A stretch of DNA of 64,000 nt from the NCBI RefSeq assembly GCF_007741495.1, contig NZ_CP036262.1:3534001-3598000 (forward strand), given 5' to 3'. Positions 44,735 to 54,269 of the stretch are shown one piece after another (positions within the stretch are counted from its first letter, which is position 1; the number at the start of each line of letters is the position of its first letter). Both the position numbers and the translations under genes were made by a program. The stretch is from Roseimaritima multifibrata (lineage in GTDB: Bacteria > Planctomycetota > Planctomycetia > Pirellulales > Pirellulaceae). The notes beneath the pieces were generated by a model that was given only the letters and a program-made list of their open reading frames with translations, made no database searches and was not told the origin of the DNA.

Positions 44735-45267
44735 AGCCAAGTAGGCCGGATCAAAGAGCGACAGCGATACCGCTCCGGCAGACACATTTGATTCATCATT
44801 TGCCGGAGCTTTGTCGCTATTGCTCCTCGATCCGGCCTACACAACTGGCCGCTATTCCTCGCTTACGCATTTTGATGTTGCGTTATTGGGGTGATTGCTG
44901 TGCTCAACCGTCCTGATTTCCGTACTCTGGCAGAGAATGATGAAAGCCAAGTAGGCCGGATCAAAGAGCGACAGCGATACCGCTCCGGCAGACACTTTTG
45001 ATTCCTCATTTGCCGGAGCTTTGTCGCTGTCGCTCCTCGATCCGGCCTACACGACTTGCCGCTATTCCTCGCTTACGCATTTTGATGTTGCGTTATCGAG
45101 GTAATTGCTGTGCTCAACCGTCCTGCTTTCCGTACTCTGGCAGAGAATGATGAAAGCCAAGTAGGCCGGATCAAAGAGCGACAGCGATACCGCTCCGGCA
45201 GACACATTTGATTCATCATTTGCCGGAGCTTTGTCGCTATTGCTCCTCGATCCGGCCTACACGACTT
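44735..45267. repeat. tandem array of 210-bp repeats with long palindromes, family F
   Basis: Three copies start at 44735, 44945 and 45155; the third is cut short after its palindrome. Each contains a 100-bp imperfect palindrome (44741-44840, 44951-45050, 45161-45260) with ends GTAGGCCGGATC and GATCCGGCCTAC, inner pairs CTCCGGCA and TGCCGGAG. The 110-bp spacer between palindromes is almost identical. The ends resemble enterobacterial REP elements in sequence. It lies between the convergent SHOCT and isomerase genes. Two short, nearly identical open frames inside it are repeats, not genes. Confidence 0.9.
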
Positions 45268-45272
45268 TAGGC

Positions 45273-46316
45273 CTAGGATAAGCGACCTAGCATGCGGTCC
45301 AATGAGTCCGATGTTTGGTAGATCAATGCTTCGGGATAATGCGGGTAGGGATGGAAGTACTCGAAGGTCACGTAGCCCTTGTAGTTGATTTTGTCCAATT
45401 CCTGCATGACTGCGGGCCAATTGGTGGTTCCGTCCAGCAGTGGCCGGAACGTCTCCAGCGAGTAATCGGTTCCCTTCTTCGTGAACTCTTTGAAATGGAC
45501 ATTTTGAATCCGGTCACCCATGATCGGGATCCAATGTTCCGCGAACTGGAACATTGAAATGTTGCCGGTGTCGTAGTGAACGTTGATCGCTTCACTTCCA
45601 AATCCGTCAACGAATTGGTTCATCTCCATCGGCGTCATCAAGAAACCATTAAAGAAGATGTTTTCCATGTTAAGCGAGACGCCGGACTTCTCAGCCTGCT
45701 TGACTAGTTTGCCAACCGCATCTTTTGCACGCCGTAGACAGACATCATTGGGGACTGGTTCGTGATCGTCACGCCAGGGGATGTGGACCGCTCCAGGGAC
45801 GACCAGAAGATTTTCGACTCCCATTTCGTTTGCGGCACCGGCCATCAGCCCGGCTAGTTCAATGCCGCGATTTCGTTTGGCTGCGTCGTTGCTTGAAAGT
45901 GGATAGGGCCAGAACAGAAAACTGCACAAACCGCTGATTTCGATCCCAATTTCGTCGGCCATATGCCGGATCCCAGCAAGTTCCTTTGCCGTCGCTTTAG
46001 GGGAGAGGTCGTTGTCCAGGTCGTAATTCAGTTCGATACCATCAAACCCTGCTCGTTTGGCCAACTCCATGCATTCCCGCAGTGACATTCGGTCAGGGTA
46101 GGGGAAAGCCCAAAGATTGATCGATTTGCGAAAGGAGTACTTTTTTGCTGACTGTCGCCGTTCGTCGATTCCTGAACCGCTGGTTGGCCCATCCGCCGGG
46201 GACGCTTCGCTAGCTCCAGCGAACAACGCTGCCGAAGTGCCTGCGGCAGCGAGCCCGCTAAGCAGAGCGTCACGTCGGGAGATGCCGCGATTCTGTGCAA
46301 AAGGTCCGGTCGGCAT
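45273..46316 (-). CDS. exported sugar phosphate isomerase/epimerase-like TIM barrel
   Basis: 347 residues. A Tat signal (Arg14-Arg15 in SRRDALLSGLAAAG) indicates export. The barrel has the AP-endonuclease-2/xylose-isomerase-like metal sites: Glu in NMENIFF, Asp in VHYDTGN, His and Glu in NVHFKEF and GYVTFEYFH. Family members with such signals are common in planctomycetes and their substrates are largely unknown; a monosaccharide is likely. The gene lies next to repeat family F. Confidence 0.88.
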   Translation of the reverse strand: MPTGPFAQNRGISRRDALLSGLAAAGTSAALFAGASEASPADGPTSGSGIDERRQSAKKYSFRKSINLWAFPYPDRMSLRECMELAKRAGFDGIELNYDLDNDLSPKATAKELAGIRHMADEIGIEISGLCSFLFWPYPLSSNDAAKRNRGIELAGLMAGAANEMGVENLLVVPGAVHIPWRDDHEPVPNDVCLRRAKDAVGKLVKQAEKSGVSLNMENIFFNGFLMTPMEMNQFVDGFGSEAINVHYDTGNISMFQFAEHWIPIMGDRIQNVHFKEFTKKGTDYSLETFRPLLDGTTNWPAVMQELDKINYKGYVTFEYFHPYPHYPEALIYQTSDSLDRMLGRLS

Positions 46317-46934
46317 GTCTATTCTCCGTGGAGGTCGGTGAAACCAATCGAGATAGGCCCGAGGGCATCTCGATCAAGATTTTTAGTTTACAGGCAATGG
46401 GTAACAGGATTTGCCATGATTCTGTTGGCAAGTTACCTGCCCATTGTAACCAGACCGCCCGTCCCGATTGTGACCGAGCGGCTTGCTTTTTCAGGCCGAT
46501 GGTTAGCGATCAAAATCTTAGACATTGGAGCCCGCGACAGGTGAAATCAGCCTCCGTGACGAGGCTTCGCCGCGTAAGATTTGGCAGCACCCTCGCCCCC
46601 AGTTTTGGCCTCACGTCTATCCGCCACGACGTTCGTCCCCGACCTCTCCGATGTCGTATTTAACGATTCCGTCGCGATCGAAAAAACGGTCGGAAACTTT
46701 CCCGTCCATAGAACCATGGCCTGGTCGGACGAGCGTACGGTTCGGGCTTGAGTGCTGCCTCCTTGTGGCTTTTTTGGTAACGCACTCCTTCGAACTTGTT
46801 TGCGTCAAACCATGCCGTACCGTGTTGGACCGCGAGAACGACCTACGAACCTATCCTGCGTAAGTGCGTTCGTGTGAAAGAAACGCCTGAGGCAGCCGGA
46901 CGCCGATGATTCTTTCCAATGGAGGCCACCGCAA
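46317..46934. other. 618-bp intergenic region
   Basis: No supported gene. A minus-strand open frame at 46617-46808 has a plausible-looking end (GKVSDRFFDRDGIVKYDIG) but no start context or known family; it might be a remnant. Confidence 0.4.
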
Positions 46935-49900
46935 TCACGCGGCGTTTTTCCTTCGAGTGGCGGTGAAGGCGAATCCGGCGGCCATGGTTACCAACAATAT
47001 GAGCAGTATGCTCGCTTGCCAGATCGGCAACCGACGCTGCAGATCAAATCGCAAATCCAGTTGGAGCGGCTCGTTTTCCGCGACCTGCACGCTGCGGCTG
47101 AAAGTGTAGACCCCACCCTCTTCAGGTAGGCTGATCAGAATCGCTTGCGGGGCAGGTTCGGTTGTATGCTGGTGTTGCACCAGACGCCCCGCGATTTGCT
47201 GAAGAATTGCATTGTCTTCGGTCGTGTTACCGCCAAGTAGCTGGCTTAGTTCTTGCGGACGAAAATTCATTTGGTCCTGTTGAAGGATGGGGTTATCAAC
47301 CGCAGCTTGACGCAATTGTTCATTGTCCACGATCGCCGTGTCGTCGCGGTTATTATCCAGATAGAGACGTTGGCGGCGGGTGTTTAGGCCGACGATCGCC
47401 TGCTGTGTTTGCAGATTTTCCAATTGAACACGTGCGTCCTCGTTGGAAGCTGCATCGAGGGCATAACGGTTGGCAACACTATTCAATGCCCAACTGGCCT
47501 TCGATTGTTCTCCGGCTTGAAGTAACTGGTTAGCTTGTTCCAACAGCTGCGTCGCCTGTTCTGCCTGCACCTGACGTTTCCCGCTGATTTTGGAGAGGTA
47601 CGAGGAACGGTCATACTTCTCTTGATTCGCTCGGCCAATCAGTTCCAGATTTCCATCGCTGTCGGTTAGTTCAAATCCCTTGGGGGCGACCACATTCCAT
47701 TCGATGTTTTCCAAGGGAACATTTAGTTCGGGACTGCTGAGCGATAGTCGATTTAGCCGTGTTCCCTTAACCGAGTAGACAAAACGAACCTGAGCCGTTC
47801 GGTCGTCGATGCCCGGAAGGATGTAGAATTGCCAGGCATTGTCGTCACCACCTTGGCGAATCGAATGGACGCTCTCTCCATTGACAAAGATACTGAATAG
47901 TTCGCCCTTTAGAGGCAGGCCAACGACTAGGCTGCTCCGTTGGATGACCTCCACGGTTAAATCAACCGCGGTCAATTGGTCTCCGGTCGGCGAGAGGATC
48001 GTGGTCAACGTTCCCTTGGCGACTCGAAGTTTTAGGGCATCGGCAAGAGAATGGCGTGTTGCGTGAATTGCCAAAGGATTGGCGGGAGCAACGGCCCGCA
48101 ACGTGAGTGCGGGGGCAACCCGGTTACCGGCATCGCGAAGGGCTTGAGGAACAGTGCTCCAGTCGGCTCGCTGCCAACCCGAGGACAGTTCCTCGTGATC
48201 AATCTCCAGACGACCGCCAGCGCGAACGCTGAAGAAGTAGGTTAGTTGTCTAGCTGCGGGAAATTCGGCAGGGCGAAGCGATTCGGTTTCGTGGGTGCGG
48301 TCGCCGCGGCGTTCGTATTCGATGCGAAACTGAATGTTGCCGACGACCCGTCGCTTAAACTGAACCTCCCATATGTTTGAGTCGGGCGCGGTACGGATAA
48401 AGTCGCTAACTGTTTTCCCGTTTGCTCGAAGCGTTTTGATTTCACCTTCATCGGAAATCGGGAGAACCACTTGTAAAGATCGAATCGAAGCGTTTTGGAC
48501 GTTGAAGTTCGCGAGTAGCGCGGTACGCGTTTGTCCTTCTCGTAACGTTGTTTCTTGTAGTACCTGGCCGGTAATCCATGGTTCAAGCTTTTCGATACCC
48601 AGCACCAGATTCCAATCTCGCTGCAGCAACCGGAACGCTAGTGCTCCTTGGGCATTTCCGCCCATGCTTCGCGGATCCGTTTCCGATACATTCTGCCTCG
48701 TGATCGTGCGTAGCCGGATTCCGGTCGTGGGACGCACTACCAGTTCACCGGTTTGGCGTGTCGATTCGTTCACGACAAAGCGGGGGATGTCCCAACTTTC
48801 CAGCGCATCCGGTGTGGGGCCCGCAAGCACAAGCGAGAAGTTCTGGGGACCAATGGTCTTTCCATTTAGGTGCAAAATGATTTGGCGTTGATCACCTTCG
48901 GTCAGTTCTGCCCAATGATGGAGGGAATCGCCCGTCAGTGATTCGACTTCCAGTTTTTCCGGCAGCGGGAAACTAAGCTGAAACAGCCCGGAGCGGGAAA
49001 TCTCTGCGGTGAAGTTGACGTTTAGGACGATTCGTTCGTCCCCCAACGATAGTACCTGCTTGCTAACCAAACGGACCTCCGAGTCGACCGGCGCGACGCG
49101 TATGGCCAACTCCCCTCCGTCGACGCCATAACGGAAGACGCGGTGGAGGACCGATTCTTTACTGGGCAGTAGACTGGCATCGAAGTCACTCAAGTTGACC
49201 GCTGAGAGCGTTTTCGGTTCTAGTTTCGCCGGTTGAGCATCGGGGCCAAAGGCAATCGCCAGCAAGCCCACTTCGCCATCCGCATTGTCAACCTTCAGCG
49301 GACCAACGGTTGCCTCTGTTGGAAGCGGTTCCAGCCCCCGCTGTGTTTCGATGGCTACATCGAAGCTTTGAGATTGTGCGGGTTCCAGTTCAAGATTCAA
49401 CTGACCGCTTTCAGCGTCGAACTGCCACGATCCAACAGGGCCACTCACACCGCTGACCGTCAATCCATTTGGCACCCGGACGTTCAGTTCAGTCAGTTGG
49501 CCTTGCGATGTGCGAACGTGCAGGCGATGCCGTCCATCGATGACTCCAGGACCGGGTAAATATAGATTCGAACCTTCGACGAAGAATTGAACCGTTTCGG
49601 CCGTGACGTCGCGGGCTTTGGGTTTAAAGACTAGCGTGGCCGGCCCCGGAGCAAGCAACAATCTGGCTTTGGTCGCGTCCGTGACGATTTCGTCCATCTC
49701 GGTTCGAACGGCATTGGAACTGGACACTTGCCAACCCGGTTCGTCATAAACAACTTCAACCTTTTGTACGGCTGCGGAGCCGGTCATGACCTGCACCCCT
49801 TCCGCTGGTTTGATCGCTTCTAATTGGTATTCGAACGTTGCCTCATACCGCTGCACCGAACCCTGAACTGCCGGTTTCTTTTCAACGGCGTCGTCGGAAT

Positions 49901-52900
49901 CGTCCGGATCTGTCTTGGAACCATCGGTCTCGGTGGCGGGTTCGTCCGCTTTGTTTTCGACGCTGGGTGCGTTCTGCGTTTCAATGCTGACGACATAAAA
50001 CAGGCCTTGTCCAGGGACCTCGGCTTTTGTCAATCGAAGACCTTCACCGTCAAAAGCTGTCAGGACGGCGGGTGCGTGAAGCAGGAGAAATCGATCGCCC
50101 GGACGACCCGTTAGAGTCACGTTGGCAGTGGCCGTTAACCGTGAATCCTTGTGAGCAACTTGCCACTGTTGTGAAATGACGTCGGCAGCTTGATACCCGC
50201 CGGCGACTTCCGCAGAACAAGTTGACCATACGGACGAGAGACCAAACAGCAGCAGTGCAAGGATGGTGGTCACGATTCCCGAATCGGAATCCGGAGGATG
50301 GGTTCCCGACGGTGTCGTTGTGGGTTTGTTTTCTGAATTTTTCCGTAGCCATGTGATGATATCTTTTCCGACCTTCGATGCGATAGGAATGATTAGGAGG
50401 AAAAGGATGGCGGCAACCGTTACCCCAAAGAACCAGGGCGCTCCGTCGCGTTGCAGCAGGATTCCGATCGCGACCAGAACGATTCCCACCCCGCAGATGA
50501 CGGTGCGGCGTTTACCTGAACGGCGTGAAAAGGACCAAACAATGGCCAGCAAACCAACCACCGCAGCCGCCAGACCTTCCCATGTGAAGTTGACACGCCA
50601 CGATGGAATGTTCTGAACCTGCAATTCCACTAGTTCGCCCGCTGCAAGAATCGGCAGGCTTAGCTGCAACGACGCAGGCCCCGCGGTTTCAGCGATTGCC
50701 ATTGCCGTTGTTGTGATCGACAGCGTTAACGCAATCCCTAACGCAATCAGGCCAAGGCCTCTCGTCAGTGGAGATCGGTTTTGGCTCCAAATACCTAAGA
50801 CCGCCAGTGACACGATCAGAGTGAAAGCGATCAGTCCTCGTTTCGCGACCCACTGGAAACCGTAGGGACGCAGGACGGGCAGGGGAGGCGTGACGGTTCC
50901 TCCTTTGGAAATCAACACCTGCTTTTCGTCGCCTGAAATGCTCCACTGGGTTTTTAACACCGGCGTTGAAACAATGGGCAGCCGAAGCATTGGTTGTTGA
51001 CCGGCAATTTTCGGCTTTCCTAACCGCAAGCGAACCTCGACTGGAACATTAGGATCTGTTCCACCAGGAAGTGGAATCAAAGTCGCCTCGTCCGCTTGCC
51101 TAGCGGTGACGGGCTGACCATTGACGGTCGCTTCCCAAAGACGTACTGGTTCCGCTGGCAATTGGACTCGAAAAGTCCGCTCTCCTCTCGTTTTTACGTA
51201 ATACAAAACATCCGTCACCAGTTCGCCGTCTTGGGAAACGCGGCTGTTCGCTTCTGAAAATTCGACGACTTGCGTGACGGTGGATCCAGGCTGAAACCAC
51301 TTTACTTTTAGGTCCAGCTGAAAAGGGCGCGCCGTGTATTGCCAGGATCCTAAAGAAGGAGCGGTGCTTAATAAGCGAAATTCGGCTGGTAGTTCCAGTG
51401 GATCTAGTTTCAGCATGTCCTCCGAAACCGATGCGGTCGTCATTTCAACCTGCATGGGGCTGACCACTTGGATGTAACCACGCTCCCCTTGCACATTCTG
51501 CGGATTGATTTGTCCGGCTTGGAAAAGACCATCGTTACCTTCAGGTTTTTCTTCGTAGGTTATCAACAACGTGTAGGCTCCCATCACCGGCTGATGGAGC
51601 GAAACGATCAGCAGGTCGCCTTCCCGTCGCCAAGTCCGAACGTCTTGACCATCGACCATTACGTTTCCCAGGGTTTCTGGGACTTCGATGGACCACTGCG
51701 AAACGGGGGCACCTGTGATGAAGTAATTGATCAAGGCGCTTCCATAGACCGTTTCCTGGCTAAGGGAATAAAGGTGAAAGATATCCGCCTGTACGCTCCG
51801 GGGAAGTTGTTCAATACGCATCGTCGCAGACCAATCGGATTCCCTAATCCGGAAGGTTTGTTGCAGATTCGGCGTCGGTTTTGGGAAATAGGAGAGCGGT
51901 GTTTCGACCAACAGGTCCGTTTCGCCTACCGCAACCCGAAATCCAGGTGCTCCAACGATTCCAATGTTGCCGCGAACCGATTTCGCTCCGGTATATTCGA
52001 TTCGAGGAAGGACCCAGTCCGCTTCGCCCGCGGGTTCATTTTTTTCTAGATGCAGTGCAACAAGCTGACGCCCGGATAGGTCTTCACCAAAGATGACTCT
52101 TAGGTTGCGTATTCCATTCGCCGGATCGGTGGAAGCGATGTAATCGGACACGCTTGCGCCGGTGACTGAAACAATCGAATAGTCGCTTGGAATGCCGAAC
52201 TGCCATTCACGAATGGGGGCTTCGCGAATATCCAATTCGATGTCCGCTTTAATGACGCGATCGGTGTCGGCCAACTGATAAAGCACAAGTTCCGAGATGT
52301 TAACCTCGGGCTGGATCCGATCGGCGGATATCGAAAATGCATAATCAGCGGCGGGAAAGCGGTAAGCAAAAATCTGCCGGGATTCTAATGCCTCTCCAGG
52401 GTACTGGTCTGGGGCCAGTTGGGTCAGTCCAGCCAGCGAAGTTGGTTCTAAGCGGACCGATCCCAAATTGCTAAGACGCAGATACCCCGAATGTCGGATC
52501 GCGTTTAAAGGAATCAGACTAAGCCCCTCGGTGCGCACCGGGAAAGCACCGAGCGGTGTTCGGGTGCGGACGTTTATCTGACCCTTGGATGTGATCGACT
52601 GGCTGAGGGTGACGTCCAGCCGGCGGGCTTCCCCCTCTTCGCTTACTTTCCAAGCAACAATGTTACTGCCCGATACGTCCAGAATCTCTCCGGGGCCGCG
52701 CAATTGAAGGCTTAACGAAGCCAATTCGCCCTGCAGAACGTGGTAGTCGATCTGATGATCTTGACGAAGCAACCCCGTGCCGATCTTTGCATCGATTTTG
52801 CCGCTTGTGGTAAAAAACAGTTTTCCGTCGGTCGACTTCTTCGCGGATTTCCACTGAAGCTTCGTCCGCCCATTGGCGGGCAGGAACCCGGTCCAATGTT

Positions 52901-54002
52901 CCTCGTCGCGAACCGGAACAATCGCTTCTTGTTCGCGCACAAATTCAAGGTTCGAATCCAGACCGTTCAATTCGATGGGAACAACCGCACTGGCGGCAAG
53001 CGTGAAATCTAGACTGCGAGAATTCGCATCGGGAACCTTCAACGCTGCGACAAAGTCCAGCTTGATTGCAAAGGTTCCCGCTTCAGAAAAAACAAGTTTG
53101 TAGACCGGTTTGTCCGCTTCGTTAGCAAGTTTCAGACGATAGCCAGGTCCGCTGGGAATCTGATCGACGGCAACATTCCCGGCGAGAATGGTGATTTCGG
53201 AATCCGCCTGATTGACTTGTGCGGTCGTGTTGTATTGAAATAGAACCGAACGTTCGTCGGAGGCAAGCTTGCCGACTAAATGGCTTTTGGTCAGTTCGAT
53301 CGGTGCCGGCGAAGTGCCGCTTCGCTGTAGGTCCAGTGTGATCTGCCCACCTGTCGCTGTGTGTAGGTGGCTTGCCTGATCCTCCGTTTTCAGCGGAGCA
53401 AAACCTGCTGCCTCGGTAACGGTCCCTTCCACTCCATCGGCATATCGAATATTGACCAGCGAATCGAAACCGATGGCGTCTCCGGGGGTCAAATGGGCGA
53501 GATCAACTTTGGCGGGCAGACTGGAAATATTCGATTGCAGTTCGATCGTCGGTTTCGTCTGGGTAACCTCGTTCTTCAGTTGCAGTTCGAGAAATTGTTT
53601 ATCGCCCACTTTGCGAATTGCCCAGGAGAGCAGATTTGGGTCGGTCACTTTTGTGACTTGAGCGTCGCCATGCATCCCCAGATTAATCGTTTTTGTACTC
53701 CCCTGAAGTACCTTGATTTCCAACTGAATAGACTGTTGGATCTGTTGGGGACGGACGGTCACGGTTGCCGTCGCGTTCGCGGCGAAGAAAAGGGGCGGTT
53801 TGGGCATTTGGCCACGGGCTTCAACGATGATGGTTGCCATTCCATTTTCGCCGACCGACGACTGGACGGTCGCTTTGTCCGTCTTTTCTTCTCCGCGGCA
53901 AGGAACGTCAGCGATAAGAAACGCCGCGAGGAATGCAAGGATCGCGATCAGAGCGGGCCATCGGACGGCGTTTTTCAAAGTTGACGAGGCTCTTGTATTC
54001 AT
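46935..54002 (-). CDS. giant two-halved membrane protein of unknown function
   Basis: 2355 residues from ATG 54002; the longer opening to 54071 precedes the signal anchor (WPALIAILAFLAAFLIA). Residues 60-1040 and about 1270-2150 are beta-rich and probably periplasmic. A cluster of six predicted membrane helices lies near 1050-1262 and a last one at the C-terminus (SILLILLVTMAAGFAF). Residues 2160-2290 are helical, rich in Gln and Asn (QATQLLEQANQLLQAGEQS). Repeated modules of about 100 residues (LP...V..V.G..V..W pattern) occur in both halves, so the protein looks internally duplicated. It follows the ECF/VWA pair on the same strand after a 267-bp gap. I do not recognise a named family. Confidence 0.85.
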   Translation of the reverse strand: MNTRASSTLKNAVRWPALIAILAFLAAFLIADVPCRGEEKTDKATVQSSVGENGMATIIVEARGQMPKPPLFFAANATATVTVRPQQIQQSIQLEIKVLQGSTKTINLGMHGDAQVTKVTDPNLLSWAIRKVGDKQFLELQLKNEVTQTKPTIELQSNISSLPAKVDLAHLTPGDAIGFDSLVNIRYADGVEGTVTEAAGFAPLKTEDQASHLHTATGGQITLDLQRSGTSPAPIELTKSHLVGKLASDERSVLFQYNTTAQVNQADSEITILAGNVAVDQIPSGPGYRLKLANEADKPVYKLVFSEAGTFAIKLDFVAALKVPDANSRSLDFTLAASAVVPIELNGLDSNLEFVREQEAIVPVRDEEHWTGFLPANGRTKLQWKSAKKSTDGKLFFTTSGKIDAKIGTGLLRQDHQIDYHVLQGELASLSLQLRGPGEILDVSGSNIVAWKVSEEGEARRLDVTLSQSITSKGQINVRTRTPLGAFPVRTEGLSLIPLNAIRHSGYLRLSNLGSVRLEPTSLAGLTQLAPDQYPGEALESRQIFAYRFPAADYAFSISADRIQPEVNISELVLYQLADTDRVIKADIELDIREAPIREWQFGIPSDYSIVSVTGASVSDYIASTDPANGIRNLRVIFGEDLSGRQLVALHLEKNEPAGEADWVLPRIEYTGAKSVRGNIGIVGAPGFRVAVGETDLLVETPLSYFPKPTPNLQQTFRIRESDWSATMRIEQLPRSVQADIFHLYSLSQETVYGSALINYFITGAPVSQWSIEVPETLGNVMVDGQDVRTWRREGDLLIVSLHQPVMGAYTLLITYEEKPEGNDGLFQAGQINPQNVQGERGYIQVVSPMQVEMTTASVSEDMLKLDPLELPAEFRLLSTAPSLGSWQYTARPFQLDLKVKWFQPGSTVTQVVEFSEANSRVSQDGELVTDVLYYVKTRGERTFRVQLPAEPVRLWEATVNGQPVTARQADEATLIPLPGGTDPNVPVEVRLRLGKPKIAGQQPMLRLPIVSTPVLKTQWSISGDEKQVLISKGGTVTPPLPVLRPYGFQWVAKRGLIAFTLIVSLAVLGIWSQNRSPLTRGLGLIALGIALTLSITTTAMAIAETAGPASLQLSLPILAAGELVELQVQNIPSWRVNFTWEGLAAAVVGLLAIVWSFSRRSGKRRTVICGVGIVLVAIGILLQRDGAPWFFGVTVAAILFLLIIPIASKVGKDIITWLRKNSENKPTTTPSGTHPPDSDSGIVTTILALLLFGLSSVWSTCSAEVAGGYQAADVISQQWQVAHKDSRLTATANVTLTGRPGDRFLLLHAPAVLTAFDGEGLRLTKAEVPGQGLFYVVSIETQNAPSVENKADEPATETDGSKTDPDDSDDAVEKKPAVQGSVQRYEATFEYQLEAIKPAEGVQVMTGSAAVQKVEVVYDEPGWQVSSSNAVRTEMDEIVTDATKARLLLAPGPATLVFKPKARDVTAETVQFFVEGSNLYLPGPGVIDGRHRLHVRTSQGQLTELNVRVPNGLTVSGVSGPVGSWQFDAESGQLNLELEPAQSQSFDVAIETQRGLEPLPTEATVGPLKVDNADGEVGLLAIAFGPDAQPAKLEPKTLSAVNLSDFDASLLPSKESVLHRVFRYGVDGGELAIRVAPVDSEVRLVSKQVLSLGDERIVLNVNFTAEISRSGLFQLSFPLPEKLEVESLTGDSLHHWAELTEGDQRQIILHLNGKTIGPQNFSLVLAGPTPDALESWDIPRFVVNESTRQTGELVVRPTTGIRLRTITRQNVSETDPRSMGGNAQGALAFRLLQRDWNLVLGIEKLEPWITGQVLQETTLREGQTRTALLANFNVQNASIRSLQVVLPISDEGEIKTLRANGKTVSDFIRTAPDSNIWEVQFKRRVVGNIQFRIEYERRGDRTHETESLRPAEFPAARQLTYFFSVRAGGRLEIDHEELSSGWQRADWSTVPQALRDAGNRVAPALTLRAVAPANPLAIHATRHSLADALKLRVAKGTLTTILSPTGDQLTAVDLTVEVIQRSSLVVGLPLKGELFSIFVNGESVHSIRQGGDDNAWQFYILPGIDDRTAQVRFVYSVKGTRLNRLSLSSPELNVPLENIEWNVVAPKGFELTDSDGNLELIGRANQEKYDRSSYLSKISGKRQVQAEQATQLLEQANQLLQAGEQSKASWALNSVANRYALDAASNEDARVQLENLQTQQAIVGLNTRRQRLYLDNNRDDTAIVDNEQLRQAAVDNPILQQDQMNFRPQELSQLLGGNTTEDNAILQQIAGRLVQHQHTTEPAPQAILISLPEEGGVYTFSRSVQVAENEPLQLDLRFDLQRRLPIWQASILLILLVTMAAGFAFTATRRKNAA

Positions 54003-54269
54003 CACGGACGGCTCTTGGGAAAAGGAGGATTTGCACGCTCTAGCGAAACATGCTTCTTCGACTGGCGTCAACTTCTTGCGATGATCTTTCTGAACAAATC
54101 ATCTGCGTGGGCAATTGTCGCGGCTCTAGTTGGACTTCCTGGGACCTACGGTCTTACTGCGGAACGGCTGATAAATGGAGCGACCTACCGCCACACTGAT
54201 TAATGAAGTGTCCTGAGTAGTCGTATGTCCATATTCGCAATCCTTTGGCGTTTAGCGTTTTGCTTTCCG
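54003..54269. other. intergenic gap before the giant protein gene
   Basis: A 267-bp gap between the VWA gene and the giant gene. No gene or clear terminator is seen; a promoter of its own for the giant gene may lie here. Confidence 0.4.

Noticed and set aside
44735-45267. CRISPR array
   Set aside because: Repeat units are 210 bp with near-identical spacers and long internal palindromes; CRISPR repeats are 25-40 bp with unlike spacers, and no cas genes are present.
44735-45267. Integron attC sites
   Set aside because: The palindrome ends do not carry the GTTRRRY/RYYYAAC core and no cassette genes lie between copies.
44629-45420. Two small genes with nearly identical products
   Set aside because: They are the same reading of successive 210-bp repeats and extend into neighbouring genes.
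46617-46808. Small minus-strand gene
   Set aside because: The peptide looks protein-like at its end but has no known family, ribosome site or operon context; kept as intergenic.
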